The notes beneath the pieces are model-generated. The model made no database searches and was not told the origin of the DNA. It saw nothing but the letters and a program-made list of their open reading frames with translations. From Sphingomonas sp. HMP6 (lineage in GTDB: Bacteria; Pseudomonadota; Alphaproteobacteria; Sphingomonadales; Sphingomonadaceae): 64,000 bases of DNA. The stretch is taken from positions 1,487,501 through 1,551,500 of the forward strand of contig NZ_AP022672.1 of NCBI RefSeq assembly GCF_013374095.1, in the 5' to 3' direction. Of this stretch, positions 45,051-53,642 are shown in pieces. Each line of letters starts with the position of its first letter. Positions within the stretch are counted from its first letter, which is position 1. The position numbers and the translations under genes are program-made.

Positions 45051-45410
45051 TCAGCGTGCGGTAAGCTGCGTCGTGTCCATGTTGCCAAGCGCAACCTTGG
45101 CCAGCGTATGCGCCGTGCGCGGCTCTGCGGCGTTGGCCAGGTCCATCAATTCATCGGGCCGCGCCAGCACCGCGCGATACAGCACACGCGCTTCGCTCGC
45201 CCGTCCGGTGTGGCGATAGACCGACGCCAGGTTCAGCAGCAGGTCCGGGTCGCCCGGGAAGATCTTGGCTTGCGCCTGGATGATCCGCTCTGCGGACGCG
45301 TAATCACCCTGCATGATCTGGACCGCGCCATTGCCTTCATCGGCCATAGCGGCGGTGGAGCCGAAAAGTGCGGCGGCGACGGCGATGCAGCCAAAGCGAG
45401 CGATTTTCAT
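45051..45410 (-). CDS. exported TPR-like protein
   Basis: The 119-residue protein has a signal peptide (MKIARFGCIAVAAALFGSTA) and about two TPR units (GDYASAERIIQAQAKIFPGD, LLLNLASVYRHTGRASEARV). A large near-perfect palindrome sits 32-67 bp upstream of its start. Downstream of the TonB operon but separated from it by a terminator. Function unknown. Confidence 0.78.
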   Translation of the reverse strand: MKIARFGCIAVAAALFGSTAAMADEGNGAVQIMQGDYASAERIIQAQAKIFPGDPDLLLNLASVYRHTGRASEARVLYRAVLARPDELMDLANAAEPRTAHTLAKVALGNMDTTQLTAR

Positions 45411-45441
45411 AAAGCCTCCAATCCTTCCGTGACGATACGGT

Positions 45442-45477
45442 TTCATATTTGTGACAGTGTTGTGTCACTTATATGAA
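45442..45477. promoter_or_regulatory. 36-bp near-perfect palindrome upstream of the TPR-protein gene
   Basis: The arms read TTCATATTTGTGACA (45442-45456) and TGTCACTTATATGAA (45463-45477); the reverse complement of the second differs only in a central AA for TT. The spacer is GTGTTG. It is AT-rich and placed where a promoter or operator for the minus-strand gene would be; no T-run follows on either strand, so it is unlikely to be a terminator. Confidence 0.6.
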
Positions 45478-45530
45478 AAGGAGGCAAGAGCCTTTGGATC
45501 AGGACTTCTCCTTAGCCCGGAGGAGCACCG

Positions 45531-45565
45531 CACAAACAAAAAGGGCGGCCCCGAAGGACCGCCCT
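45531..45565 (-). terminator. Rho-independent terminator of the TonB operon
   Basis: On the minus strand the stem AGGGCGGTCC/GGGCCGCCCT with a TTCG tetraloop is followed by TTTTTGTTTG. It lies 26 bp after the last exbD stop. Confidence 0.9.
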
Positions 45566-45591
45566 GATCTGCAGATATGGGACGCTGACGA

Positions 45592-46020
45592 TTAGAAATC
45601 GTTGCGGAACTGCTCGTTGCCGATGAAGCCGAGCTTGGTCACTTCGGACCGCTTGATGATCGCCAGGACCTGATCGACCTTCTCATACCGCGCCGCGGGA
45701 TCGGGCTGGAAGTGCAGCTCCGGTTCAGGGTTCAACGCCTTGGTCGCAACAAGATATTGCTGCAGCGTCGCACCGTCGGTCGGAGCACCATTCCACAGGA
45801 CGACGCCGTCCGGCTGGATGACGATCTTGTTCTTTTGCGGGTCGATCGGCGGCTTCACCTGGTTCGGGTCATTGATCGGCAGATCGACCTTCACCGCGTG
45901 CGTCTGGATCGGGATGGTGATGATGAACATGATGAGGAGCACGAGCATGACGTCGATCAACGGCGTCGTGTTCATGTCCATCATTGGCTCGTCATCACCG
46001 CGACCGGTGCTGATTGCCAT
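45592..46020 (-). CDS. exbD: ExbD-family biopolymer transporter, second copy
   Basis: The 142-residue protein has a short cytoplasmic N-terminus (DEPMMDMNTTPLIDVMLVLL) whose aspartate in LIDVML is the proton-pathway residue, one membrane helix, and a periplasmic domain. It works with ExbB to drive TonB. It is preceded at 31 bp by another exbD, so two different ExbD subunits are made. Confidence 0.93.
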   Translation of the reverse strand: MAISTGRGDDEPMMDMNTTPLIDVMLVLLIMFIITIPIQTHAVKVDLPINDPNQVKPPIDPQKNKIVIQPDGVVLWNGAPTDGATLQQYLVATKALNPEPELHFQPDPAARYEKVDQVLAIIKRSEVTKLGFIGNEQFRNDF

Positions 46021-46050
46021 ATCAATTACTCCTTGGTGCTAGCGCACGCA

Positions 46051-46533
46051 TTACGATGGGGTACCGCCAACGGCAGGCGGCTGCGAAATGAAGCCGACTT
46101 TGGCGAAACCAGCCGATTGCATCGTGTAGATCGCGCCACCGATGCAGCGGTACGGCGTATCGACGTCACCACGGATGTGTGCCTCGGGCAGATCATCGGT
46201 GGTCAGCTTGTCCGCGCCGCCAGCCTTGTCGACGATTTCCTTGAGCTTGTCAGTCGAGCGCTTGAGGAGTTCCTCATGCGTCACGCGCGTCTCACCCCAG
46301 AAAACCAAGCAATTGCCGCCCTCATCCTTCGTAATCGAAAGCGAGACGTTCTCCGGCTTGGTTTCCGTCGGAATGTAGCGGACATCTGGCAGCTTCACCT
46401 TCACCGTCTGAACGATCGCAGGGATCGTAATCAGGAAGATGATGAGCATCACCAACATGACGTCCACCAGGGGCGTGGTGTTGATGTCGGACATTGGGGC
46501 GTCGTCGTCGCCGCCGCCTGCACTAATCGCCAT
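46051..46533 (-). CDS. exbD: ExbD-family biopolymer transporter, first copy
   Basis: The 160-residue protein has SDINTTPLVDVMLVMLIIFL (the proton-binding Asp in LVDVML), one membrane helix and a periplasmic domain with two cysteines (GGNCLVFWGE, PYRCIGGAIY). The two cysteines are absent from the second copy. It lies between exbB and the second exbD. Confidence 0.93.
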   Translation of the reverse strand: MAISAGGGDDDAPMSDINTTPLVDVMLVMLIIFLITIPAIVQTVKVKLPDVRYIPTETKPENVSLSITKDEGGNCLVFWGETRVTHEELLKRSTDKLKEIVDKAGGADKLTTDDLPEAHIRGDVDTPYRCIGGAIYTMQSAGFAKVGFISQPPAVGGTPS

Positions 46534-46628
46534 GAAAGGCCATCCTATTCGTGTCGTTCATGCCGCCCGGTCGATCCGGACAACGAGGGAAGCAGGGTCG
46601 CCGGCTCGGCGACCCCGTTCATAGGCTG

Positions 46629-47417
46629 TTATACGCGCGTCTGCACACCACCGGCTTGGCCAGCGGTCGTCGTCGCGGGCTTTGCAACAGCGGGCTTGGC
46701 AGCAGCAGGCTTGCCGGCAACAACCGGACGAACTGCGCCGTCCGATGCGAGATAGCCGAGCACGTCGTTCGAGAAGGCGCTGAGGCGCTCCGAAATGCCC
46801 TTATTGCGGCGCTGCAGGAAGTTGTAGGCGAGCACTGCGGGAACCGCGACGACCAGACCGACTGCGGTCATGATCAGTGCTTCACCGACCGGGCCTGCAA
46901 CCTTATCGAGCGAAGCATCGCCCGACTGTGCGATCTTGATCAGAGCGCGCAGAATGCCGACGACGGTACCAAACAGACCGATGAACGGTGCGGTTGCGCC
47001 GACGGTCGCGAGGAAGGCAAGACCGCCACCGAGCTGCGAGTTGATCGCGGCTTCCGACCGTGCGAGCGAGCCGTGGACCCAATCATGCGCTTCGACCGGA
47101 TCGGTCAGACGCGAATGCTGCTCCTGCGCATAGATGCCGTCGTCGACGATCTGCTTGTAAGCGGAATTCTTCTCGAGCTTGGCAGCACCCTCCCGCAGCG
47201 AGTTTGCGGTCCAGAAGGTCGAGCGAACGCGCTGCCCCTGGTTGATGATCTTCTGCTGCTCGAACAGCTTCGTGAACAGGATGTACAGCGAACCGAACAG
47301 CATGATGCCGAGGATGCTGGCGGTGACGATCGTCAGCGCGCCACCCTGGGCGAGAGCGTTGAAAACGCCGAATTGGTCGGCGGCGCTGGCACCGGCGGCG
47401 AGGATTTGCGTGGACAT
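46629..47417 (-). CDS. exbB: ExbB/TolQ/MotA-family proton channel protein
   Basis: The 262-residue protein starts at ATG 47417 (MSTQILAAGASAADQF). It has three membrane helices (ALTIVTASILGIMLFGSLYI, GGLAFLATVGATAPFIGLFG, EALIMTAVGLVVAVPAVLAY), with the ExbB signature TVGATAPFIGLFGTVVGI. The C-terminus is an Ala/Lys/Pro-rich tail (GKPAAAKPAVAKPATTT). It forms the pentameric motor with ExbD. Confidence 0.94.
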   Translation of the reverse strand: MSTQILAAGASAADQFGVFNALAQGGALTIVTASILGIMLFGSLYILFTKLFEQQKIINQGQRVRSTFWTANSLREGAAKLEKNSAYKQIVDDGIYAQEQHSRLTDPVEAHDWVHGSLARSEAAINSQLGGGLAFLATVGATAPFIGLFGTVVGILRALIKIAQSGDASLDKVAGPVGEALIMTAVGLVVAVPAVLAYNFLQRRNKGISERLSAFSNDVLGYLASDGAVRPVVAGKPAAAKPAVAKPATTTAGQAGGVQTRV

Positions 47418-47481
47418 CAGAGGTGGTTCCTTCTCGAAAAAATTGGGGCAGCCGACGGGCGTACCGCACAACTGGCATTAA

Positions 47482-48144
47482 TTACTCGGGCAGACGCCAA
47501 ACGACGTTACGGCCGGAAGACGATCGCATGGGCTTGCCCGATGCATCCTGGGCGGGCGTATATCGACCGCGGCGGGTAATGTTCGAACACGCTGCACGAT
47601 CGAGCGACGAATTGCCGCTCGAAGCGACGACGACGCAATTTTCGACACGCCCGGCAGTGTTGATTTCCCATTTGATCCGCGACGTACCCTGGGCTTCGGC
47701 GCTAAGGGCGTCGGAGGGATAATCGTCCGTGGTAACCCACGCAGACGGGTCACCCTTTGCGCCTGCCGCCCGGCTGATAACAGGCGGAGCGGGAACAGGA
47801 ACCGGGGCCGGCGCCGCAGCCAGCGGCTGGGGTGGAGACGGCGGCGGAATCTGGGTTTGGTTAAACACCGGCGGTGGTGGCGACTGCACCCGCACAATCG
47901 GCGGCGGCGACACAACCGGCGGAGTCTGCAACTGAGGCTGCTCCGGCGGCGGTGGCGGCGGCGTTTCCGGCGGCGGGGGTGGAGGCTCGACCACGTCGAA
48001 CGTGTTAAGCTTTTCGGTCATCTTCTTCACGTAGGAGAAGGTCAAACCGTTGACGAATCCATAGCAGAGCACCGCAACGACGATCGAGACGATCACGATC
48101 GAGACGATGCGGCTGCCACCTGTATTGCGATCAGCGTAAGCCAT
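47482..48144 (-). CDS. tonB: TonB energy-transducing protein
   Basis: The 220-residue protein transmits proton-motive force to outer-membrane receptors. It has a membrane anchor (IVSIVIVSIVVAVLCYGFVN), a Pro-rich spacer (EPPPPPPETPPPPPPEQPQ), and a C-terminal TonB domain with YPSDALSAEAQGTSRIKWEI, NCVVVASSGNSSLDRAACSN and RRGRYTPAQDASGKP. It is the first gene of the operon. The 225 bp upstream are AT-rich and shared with a divergent gene. Confidence 0.94.
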   Translation of the reverse strand: MAYADRNTGGSRIVSIVIVSIVVAVLCYGFVNGLTFSYVKKMTEKLNTFDVVEPPPPPPETPPPPPPEQPQLQTPPVVSPPPIVRVQSPPPPVFNQTQIPPPSPPQPLAAAPAPVPVPAPPVISRAAGAKGDPSAWVTTDDYPSDALSAEAQGTSRIKWEINTAGRVENCVVVASSGNSSLDRAACSNITRRGRYTPAQDASGKPMRSSSGRNVVWRLPE

Positions 48145-48369
48145 TCAGAAACGAAACTCCTCTTTTCCGGCACGACGGCTCAAGGCCGATCCGTCACGTT
48201 CTATCGTAATCCGGCTTGTCACTTGGGCGACTTTATATCCTGGACAGGCCCAACCTCTATCGCGCTCAAAACCACGACGCAAACGCTTTGTCTCACGCAA
48301 CAAACGTACAACCAGCGCGTGGCAGAATTATTTCTATATAAAAATTCCACGGACGAGTAACGCTTAGCA

Positions 48370-49221
48370 ATGATCTACGTTCCTAAATCAGCGCTGGCGG
48401 CACTTCTCGCGGCCCTTCCCACAAGCGCCCTCTGTGGCCAGCAAACTGTTACAATACCACAACAATCTGCACTGCCTGCCCCGCCGTATGCGGACTATGC
48501 CGACCTCGTCGTGGCGGCACCTGTCGTCATCGACGCGACTGTCCGCAGCGAAATCCGGCTAAAACCGATCAACGCCCCCGATCTTCAGCCTGGTGAAGCG
48601 AGACTTTATATAGAGGCCGACGTGCTGGCGCTGATTCGCGCGCCTAATGCGGTTGCCACACGGGTTGGCTATACGATCGACGTTCCGCTCGACGCGCGCG
48701 GCCGTCCGCCCCGCTATCGCAAGTCCCGCGTTCTCCTCTTTGCGCGCAGCGTCGCTGGTACAGTCGGCCAGATGCAGCTCGTGCGCTCCGACGGGCAACG
48801 CGGCTGGACGCCGGGTGGCGACGTGCTCACCCGCCGAATCGTGCGCGAAACGCTCGCCCCCGATGCGCCGCAGACGATCACGGGAATCGGCAACGCTTTC
48901 CACACGCCCGGCAATATTCCGGGCGAGGGTGAAACCCAAATTTTCCTGTCGACTGCCGATGGCCGCCCGATCTCGCTCGGCATCGTCCGCCAGAACGGCC
49001 AGCCGCCGCGCTGGTGGGTCGCGCTTGGCGAAGTGGCGGGCGAAGGCAGTCCGCCGCCGCCGCGCGATACGTTGTTATGGTATCGGCTGGCCTGCACCCT
49101 GCCCCCGGCCCTGCCCGACGCCGTGGTGAAGTCGACCGGCCCCGACGCGGACATCGCGCGGGAGGATTATGCGCTGGTGGTGCAATCGCTGGGCGCCTGT
49201 GATCGCGGCGAGCGGCAGTAG
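48370..49221 (+). CDS. hypothetical exported protein
   Basis: The 283-residue protein has a signal peptide (IYVPKSALAALLAALPTSALC). The mature protein is beta-rich (ADLVVAAPVVIDATVRSEIR, YIEADVLALIRAPN, RVLLFARSVAGTVGQMQLV) and ends with a two-Cys segment (WYRLACTLPPALP, SLGACDRGE). No named family is recognised. It is divergent from tonB, which hints at an envelope role only by position. Confidence 0.75.
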   Translation: MIYVPKSALAALLAALPTSALCGQQTVTIPQQSALPAPPYADYADLVVAAPVVIDATVRSEIRLKPINAPDLQPGEARLYIEADVLALIRAPNAVATRVGYTIDVPLDARGRPPRYRKSRVLLFARSVAGTVGQMQLVRSDGQRGWTPGGDVLTRRIVRETLAPDAPQTITGIGNAFHTPGNIPGEGETQIFLSTADGRPISLGIVRQNGQPPRWWVALGEVAGEGSPPPPRDTLLWYRLACTLPPALPDAVVKSTGPDADIAREDYALVVQSLGACDRGERQ

Positions 49222-49230
49222 CGCCATCCC

Positions 49231-49554
49231 TTAACGCGGCGTGATGCGCACCGTCTGGCCGGTCGTCGATTCGGCGGTCGCCAGAAACCCGGCCGCCTCC
49301 GCCACGTCGGCAACCGTAGCATCCGGCGCAACAACAATTGCGGCGATCCGCACATCAGGCGCGAGATCGACCGCGAGCGGACCGACCGCCGCGAGCAACA
49401 TCGCTCGGTCGATGGCGGGAACATCAGGCGTGATGATCAGCAGCAGCAACTCGGACTCGCCCGCCGCTGCACGCAGTCCCGCAAGATCCGCGGCGGCGCG
49501 CGGGAACGCCAAAGCCGCCCTGCCCGCCAGCACCGCCTCAAGCGCGTCCCTCAA
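49231..49554 (-). CDS. hypothetical protein coupled to folB
   Basis: The 107-residue protein begins at a TTG that overlaps the folB stop (TTGA), so it is probably translated by coupling. It has a Rossmann-like alternation (ESELLLLIITPDVPAIDRAM, DVRIAAIVVAPDATVADVAE) but no clear nucleotide motif. No family is recognised. Confidence 0.65.
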   Translation of the reverse strand: MRDALEAVLAGRAALAFPRAAADLAGLRAAAGESELLLLIITPDVPAIDRAMLLAAVGPLAVDLAPDVRIAAIVVAPDATVADVAEAAGFLATAESTTGQTVRITPR

Positions 49555-49955
49555 CGGCGGTTCCGCACCAGCGTGATGCCGATCGCTTCGCCGGCCTCGG
49601 CAATGGCGAGCTTGACGATCGTCAACTCGACCCGCGCCACGCGCTTGTCCTGCAGAAACAGCGTTTCGCAAATGTGATCGGCGACCGCTTCGACCAGCTT
49701 AAAATGCACGCCCACGGGCAGCGCGGTGGTCGCGGCATGTTTGAGGTCGAGGTAATTCTTCGATTCGCTGAGTGGCGTATCAGGCTCGAATCGCGCGGGC
49801 ACGTCGAGATCGACCGTCAGCGAAATCCGCAGCGGCTGCGGCAGGTGCGTCTCCTCCGAATAGATGCCGGTCAGGACCAGCACTTCGAGGTCGTGTACGT
49901 TCAGCGTCAATCGGTCGTTCAAAGCGAGCCTTCCATCGGTATCGGCGCGCGCCAT
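49551..49955 (-). CDS. folB: dihydroneopterin aldolase
   Basis: This folate-pathway enzyme converts dihydroneopterin to hydroxymethyldihydropterin. The 134-residue protein has LEVLVLTGIYSEETHLPQPL (the substrate-binding E and Q) and FKLVEAVADHICETLF, and VELTIVKLAIAEAGEAIGI. The ATG at 49955 was chosen. It follows the GST gene by 26 bp. Confidence 0.9.
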   Translation of the reverse strand: MARADTDGRLALNDRLTLNVHDLEVLVLTGIYSEETHLPQPLRISLTVDLDVPARFEPDTPLSESKNYLDLKHAATTALPVGVHFKLVEAVADHICETLFLQDKRVARVELTIVKLAIAEAGEAIGITLVRNRR

Positions 49956-49981
49956 AGCAGATGTACCGGGAAGGGAAACCG

Positions 49982-50614
49982 TCACGCGGCAGAACTCGGT
50001 CGCGCCGCCGCCGCTTTATACCAGCGGTGGAGGTTTGCGTGGCCCTCGGGCACCGCCAGCTTGGCCGCTTTGGCGAAGTCTACCGTGATGAGCGCGGAGA
50101 TGTCCGCGAAACTATAGGCATCGGTCGCGATCCACGCGCGCCCGGCCAAATGCCTGTCGAGCGCAGTGATGAAGGCATGCCACAGGATAGTGCCGCGCTC
50201 CGCCAGTTCGGGGATTTGCGGGACGGCGGGCCATTTGCCCGCGACTCCACGATCACGAAACGCCTCACGCTGGTTGCGCAGGACGTAGACGACCGAGGCA
50301 TAGCCCTCCTGCTCGATCCGGCGGGTCCACGATTCGATCCGCGCAATGTCCAGCGCTGTCTCGCCGAACAGCGGAGACGGCGGTTGCAACGCCTCGAAAT
50401 AGCGGCAAATTGCCGACGATTCGCAAATCACTTCGCCAGAATCGAGTTCGAGGGCGGGCACCGCGCCGCGCGGATTGATCCGCAAATAGGCGTCGCCGAG
50501 TTGCTCGTCGCTGCGCAGATCGACCATCACGCGCTCGATTTCGATCCCCTTTTCCGCCAGGTAGAGCCGCACCCGGCGCGGGCTCGGGGCCCAGACGGCG
50601 TCATAGAGTTTCAT
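49982..50614 (-). CDS. glutathione S-transferase
   Basis: The 210-residue protein has a thioredoxin-like N-domain (MKLYDAVWAPSPRRVRLYLA; GAVPALELDSGEVICESSAI with the cis-Pro and the E-S glutathione-binding pair) and an all-helical C-domain (YSFADISALITVDFA, with the N-capping Ser/Asp). Class and substrate are not clear. Confidence 0.9.
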   Translation of the reverse strand: MKLYDAVWAPSPRRVRLYLAEKGIEIERVMVDLRSDEQLGDAYLRINPRGAVPALELDSGEVICESSAICRYFEALQPPSPLFGETALDIARIESWTRRIEQEGYASVVYVLRNQREAFRDRGVAGKWPAVPQIPELAERGTILWHAFITALDRHLAGRAWIATDAYSFADISALITVDFAKAAKLAVPEGHANLHRWYKAAAARPSSAA

Positions 50615-50713
50615 GGCGGCACCTCCATTCGGCTTGCGTTAACAGGCGTGCAGGCTAAAGCGCGCGGCCCGCGCGGTCTATGGGGCCGGCCAATCGCGGA
50701 AAAGGAAACGCCC

Positions 50714-51226
50714 GTGATCGAATTCGTGCCGATTGCCGATATCGCCCCGGATCTGGTGGAGCAGTTGCTCGACCGAGCCTTTGGTGCTGATCGACATTTG
50801 CGCACTGCGTATCAGATCCGGGCCGGCGTGGCGGCCATACCGGAGCTCAGCTTTGCGGCGATGGAGAGCGGCGCGCTGGTCGGCACGATCCAATGCTGGC
50901 CGATCCGCTTCGAGGGCGATGACGGAAATGATGTGCCGATGATCCAGCTCGGGCCGGTCGCGGTCGAGCCTGCCCGGCAACAAGGCGGCATCGGCCGCGC
51001 ACTGACCGCTCATGCGCTCGATTCGGCCGAGGCGGCGGGGTTGGCCGAGGCCATCACCCTGATCGGTGATCCTGAATATTATGGGCGGTTCTTCGGCTTC
51101 GACGCGTCGCGCACCGCACAGTGGCGCATCCCCGGCCCAGTCGAGCGCCACCGCCTGCTCGCGCGTGGGCGCGCTGTGCCGGAAGGCGCAGGATTGCTGG
51201 GGCCACGAATTACGGTACTTGCCTGA
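50714..51226 (+). CDS. GNAT-family N-acetyltransferase
   Basis: The 170-residue protein starts at GTG 50714 after an aaaggaa ribosome site. Acetyl-CoA binding is seen in LGPVAVEPARQQGGIGRALT (the Q/R-x-x-G-x-A loop), followed by LIGDPEYYGRFFGFDASR, which is typical of the predicted N-acetyltransferase group (YhbS-like). The substrate is unknown. Confidence 0.9.
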   Translation: MIEFVPIADIAPDLVEQLLDRAFGADRHLRTAYQIRAGVAAIPELSFAAMESGALVGTIQCWPIRFEGDDGNDVPMIQLGPVAVEPARQQGGIGRALTAHALDSAEAAGLAEAITLIGDPEYYGRFFGFDASRTAQWRIPGPVERHRLLARGRAVPEGAGLLGPRITVLA

Positions 51227-51262
51227 CTTTACCTCGCATGCCGCCTGCCCTACCGCGAGCGG

Positions 51263-51844
51263 ATGCCGATGGAGCCGATCCCCGACCTTGCCGCTTTGTC
51301 GCTCGCCGACATCGCGCGCCTCGCCGAAGAGCGCAAACTGCCGCCGATCGAGCGCTGGAACCCCACGCATTGCGGCGATAGCGAAATGCGCATCGCGCGC
51401 GACGGGACTTGGTATCACCAGGGTTCGCCGATCGGGCGCGAGGCGATGGTGCGGCTATTTTCGACGATCCTGCGGCGCGAGGCCGATGGCACGTACGTTC
51501 TGGTCACCCCGGTCGAGAAGCTCGACATCGTGGTCGAGGATGCCCCGTTCGTCGCGGTCGAACTGAAGGCGAGCGGCACCGGGCAGGACGGCACGCTCAC
51601 GTTCCGGCTCAACACCGGCGATCTCGTTACAGCGGATGCCGCGCACCCCTTGCGGTTCGAAGCAGGCGAGGACGGCCCGCGTCCCTATCTGCATGTGCGC
51701 GGCGGGCTCGACGCCGTGATCGCGCGAACGGTCTATTACGAACTGGCGCAGCGCGCGATCGATGGGGCCGACACGCCCCCGGGCGTGTGGAGCGCTGGAC
51801 AATTCTTTGCGATCGAGCCGACCGCCACGGACGCTCCTGCGTGA
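51263..51844 (+). CDS. DUF1285 family protein
   Basis: The 193-residue protein has the family core PPIERWNPTHCGDSEMRIAR, DGTWYHQGSPIGREAMVRLF and YVLVTPVEKLDIVVEDAPFV. No function is established for the family. Its stop overlaps the next GTG start by 4 bp, so it belongs to an operon with the NUDIX and CCA-transferase genes. Confidence 0.88.
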   Translation: MPMEPIPDLAALSLADIARLAEERKLPPIERWNPTHCGDSEMRIARDGTWYHQGSPIGREAMVRLFSTILRREADGTYVLVTPVEKLDIVVEDAPFVAVELKASGTGQDGTLTFRLNTGDLVTADAAHPLRFEAGEDGPRPYLHVRGGLDAVIARTVYYELAQRAIDGADTPPGVWSAGQFFAIEPTATDAPA

Positions 51845-52440
51845 CGCTGGTCGATCGGCTACGGCATGCGCTCGACCTTGCGCATGAAGGGGACACGGTG
51901 TTGCTGACCGGCGATCATGCTGATCTCGACACGGTGGTCACCCCGCTGGCGCAGGCGGCGGTGCTGGTTGCAGTCACCGATCGCACGGAACCCGGCGTGA
52001 TCCTCACGCGGCGTACCGATACACTGTCGCGCCATGCCGGTCAGGTAGCGTTTCCGGGCGGTCGGATCGATCCGGGCGATGCCAGCCCGTCCGCCGCCGC
52101 TTTGCGCGAGGCGGAGGAGGAAATCGACCTGCCGCGCGACCGCGTAACGCTGGTCGGCGAGGCCGATCGCTATCGCACGATCACCGGGTTCGAAGTGACG
52201 CCGGTGATCGGCGTCGTGCCGCCCGATCTGATCTTCACGCCCGCCGCCGCGGAAGTCGCCCAAGTCTTCGAAGTGCCGCTCGGCTTCCTGCTCGATTCGG
52301 GCAACCATGTCGAAGCGAGCCTGGAATGGCAGGGCCGCAACCGCCATTATTATGAGATCCTGTGGGACGAACACCGCATCTGGGGCGCGACCGCGGCGAT
52401 GATCGTCAATCTCTCGCGACGGCTGCGATGGAGCACCTAA
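51841..52440 (+). CDS. NUDIX hydrolase, CoA pyrophosphatase (NudL) type
   Basis: The 199-residue protein hydrolyses CoA or similar diphosphates. The NUDIX box is GGRIDPGD then AALREAEEEI, with Asp in place of the first Glu as in the CoA-specific subgroup, and RHAGQVAFPGG just upstream is its UPF0035-type signature. It starts at GTG within the DUF1285 stop and overlaps cca by 13 bp. Confidence 0.9.
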   Translation: MTLVDRLRHALDLAHEGDTVLLTGDHADLDTVVTPLAQAAVLVAVTDRTEPGVILTRRTDTLSRHAGQVAFPGGRIDPGDASPSAAALREAEEEIDLPRDRVTLVGEADRYRTITGFEVTPVIGVVPPDLIFTPAAAEVAQVFEVPLGFLLDSGNHVEASLEWQGRNRHYYEILWDEHRIWGATAAMIVNLSRRLRWST

Positions 52441-53642
52441 CCCTGCCCGATGCCACGTGGCAGACGCGGCCGGGCCTGAGCGAACTTTGCGATGTACTGG
52501 GCGCGACGCATGGCCAGACGCGCTTCGTCGGCGGCGCGGTGCGCGATACGCTGCTTGGAATCGAAGTATCCGACGTCGATCTGGCAACGCGGCATTCCCC
52601 CGAAGAGGTGCTCGACCGTTTGCGTGGCGCGCGGATCAAGGCAGTGCCGACCGGCCTCGCCCACGGGACGATTACGGCGGTCCTCGCCGACGGCAAACCG
52701 GTCGAAATCACCACGCTGCGCAGCGACGTCGCGACAGACGGGCGCCACGCGACGGTCGCCTTCACCGACGATTGGCGCGAGGATGCGGCGCGGCGCGATT
52801 TCACGATCAACGCGCTGTATGCCGATCCCGTGACACGCGAGCTGTTCGATTATTTTGATGGGCGCGCGGATTTGGCGTCAGGCCGCGTGCGCTTCATCGG
52901 CGATCCGTTGCAGCGCATCGCCGAGGATCATTTGCGTATCCTGCGCTTCTTTCGTTTCCACGCGCGGTTCGGCGATGTGCCCGATGCCGCAGGACTGGAA
53001 GCCTGCGCTACCCGCGCGAACGATCTAATGGCCTTGTCGCGCGAGCGGATCGCTGCGGAATTGCTCAAATTGCTGGTCGCCCCCGGCGCAGTGGCGACGC
53101 TGATGCTCATGGTCGGGCGCGGTATTTTGCTGCCGGTACTGCCTGAAATCGTGCTCACCGGAGTAGAAGCGTTCGCGCGTGTCGCGGCAGGAGAGTTGGC
53201 GGCGGGTGTCGATCGCGACCCGATCCGCCGCCTCGCCGCTATCCTGCCACGCGATGCCAAGATCGGCGAGGATGTCGCGGCGCGGCTGAAGCTGTCTACG
53301 CTGCAGCGCAAGCGAATCGTCTCGGCCCTGCTCCCCGACGTGCCCGCGCCCCAAGAGCTCGTGTACCGTCTGGGCCGAGAGCGCGCGCTCGACCGCTGGC
53401 TGATCGCCCATCCCGCGGATGCGGAGCGTGCGCAGTTCATCCGCGATTGGACCGCCCCCGGTTTTCCGCTCGGTGGCGGCGCCATCGTCGCGCGCGGAGT
53501 CGACAAGGGACCGGATGTCGCGCGGTTGTTGAAGCTGGTCGAAGATCAATGGATCGCCGAAGGCTTTCCCGATGCCGATCGTACAAACCAAATCGCCGAC
53601 GATGCGGTCGCTCAGTTCAAGCGTTCCACCACCATAGCATAG
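52428..53642 (+). CDS. cca: CCA tRNA nucleotidyltransferase
   Basis: This enzyme adds or repairs the 3' CCA of tRNAs. The 404-residue class II protein has RFVGGAVRDTLLGIEVSDVD (the G-G-x-V-R-D loop with the D-x-D metal site), DAARRDFTINALYADP (RRDxxxN), and an ERI/A block (EDHLRILRFFRFHARFG) that positions incoming nucleotides. The ATG at 52428 lies inside the NUDIX gene's end. Its 3' end overlaps the convergent GGDEF-EAL gene by 31 bp. Confidence 0.93.
   Translation: MEHLTLPDATWQTRPGLSELCDVLGATHGQTRFVGGAVRDTLLGIEVSDVDLATRHSPEEVLDRLRGARIKAVPTGLAHGTITAVLADGKPVEITTLRSDVATDGRHATVAFTDDWREDAARRDFTINALYADPVTRELFDYFDGRADLASGRVRFIGDPLQRIAEDHLRILRFFRFHARFGDVPDAAGLEACATRANDLMALSRERIAAELLKLLVAPGAVATLMLMVGRGILLPVLPEIVLTGVEAFARVAAGELAAGVDRDPIRRLAAILPRDAKIGEDVAARLKLSTLQRKRIVSALLPDVPAPQELVYRLGRERALDRWLIAHPADAERAQFIRDWTAPGFPLGGGAIVARGVDKGPDVARLLKLVEDQWIAEGFPDADRTNQIADDAVAQFKRSTTIA

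Noticed and set aside
48145..48369. Fur box between tonB and the divergent gene
   Set aside because: The region is AT-rich, but no 19-bp inverted GATAATGAT-like repeat was found by eye.
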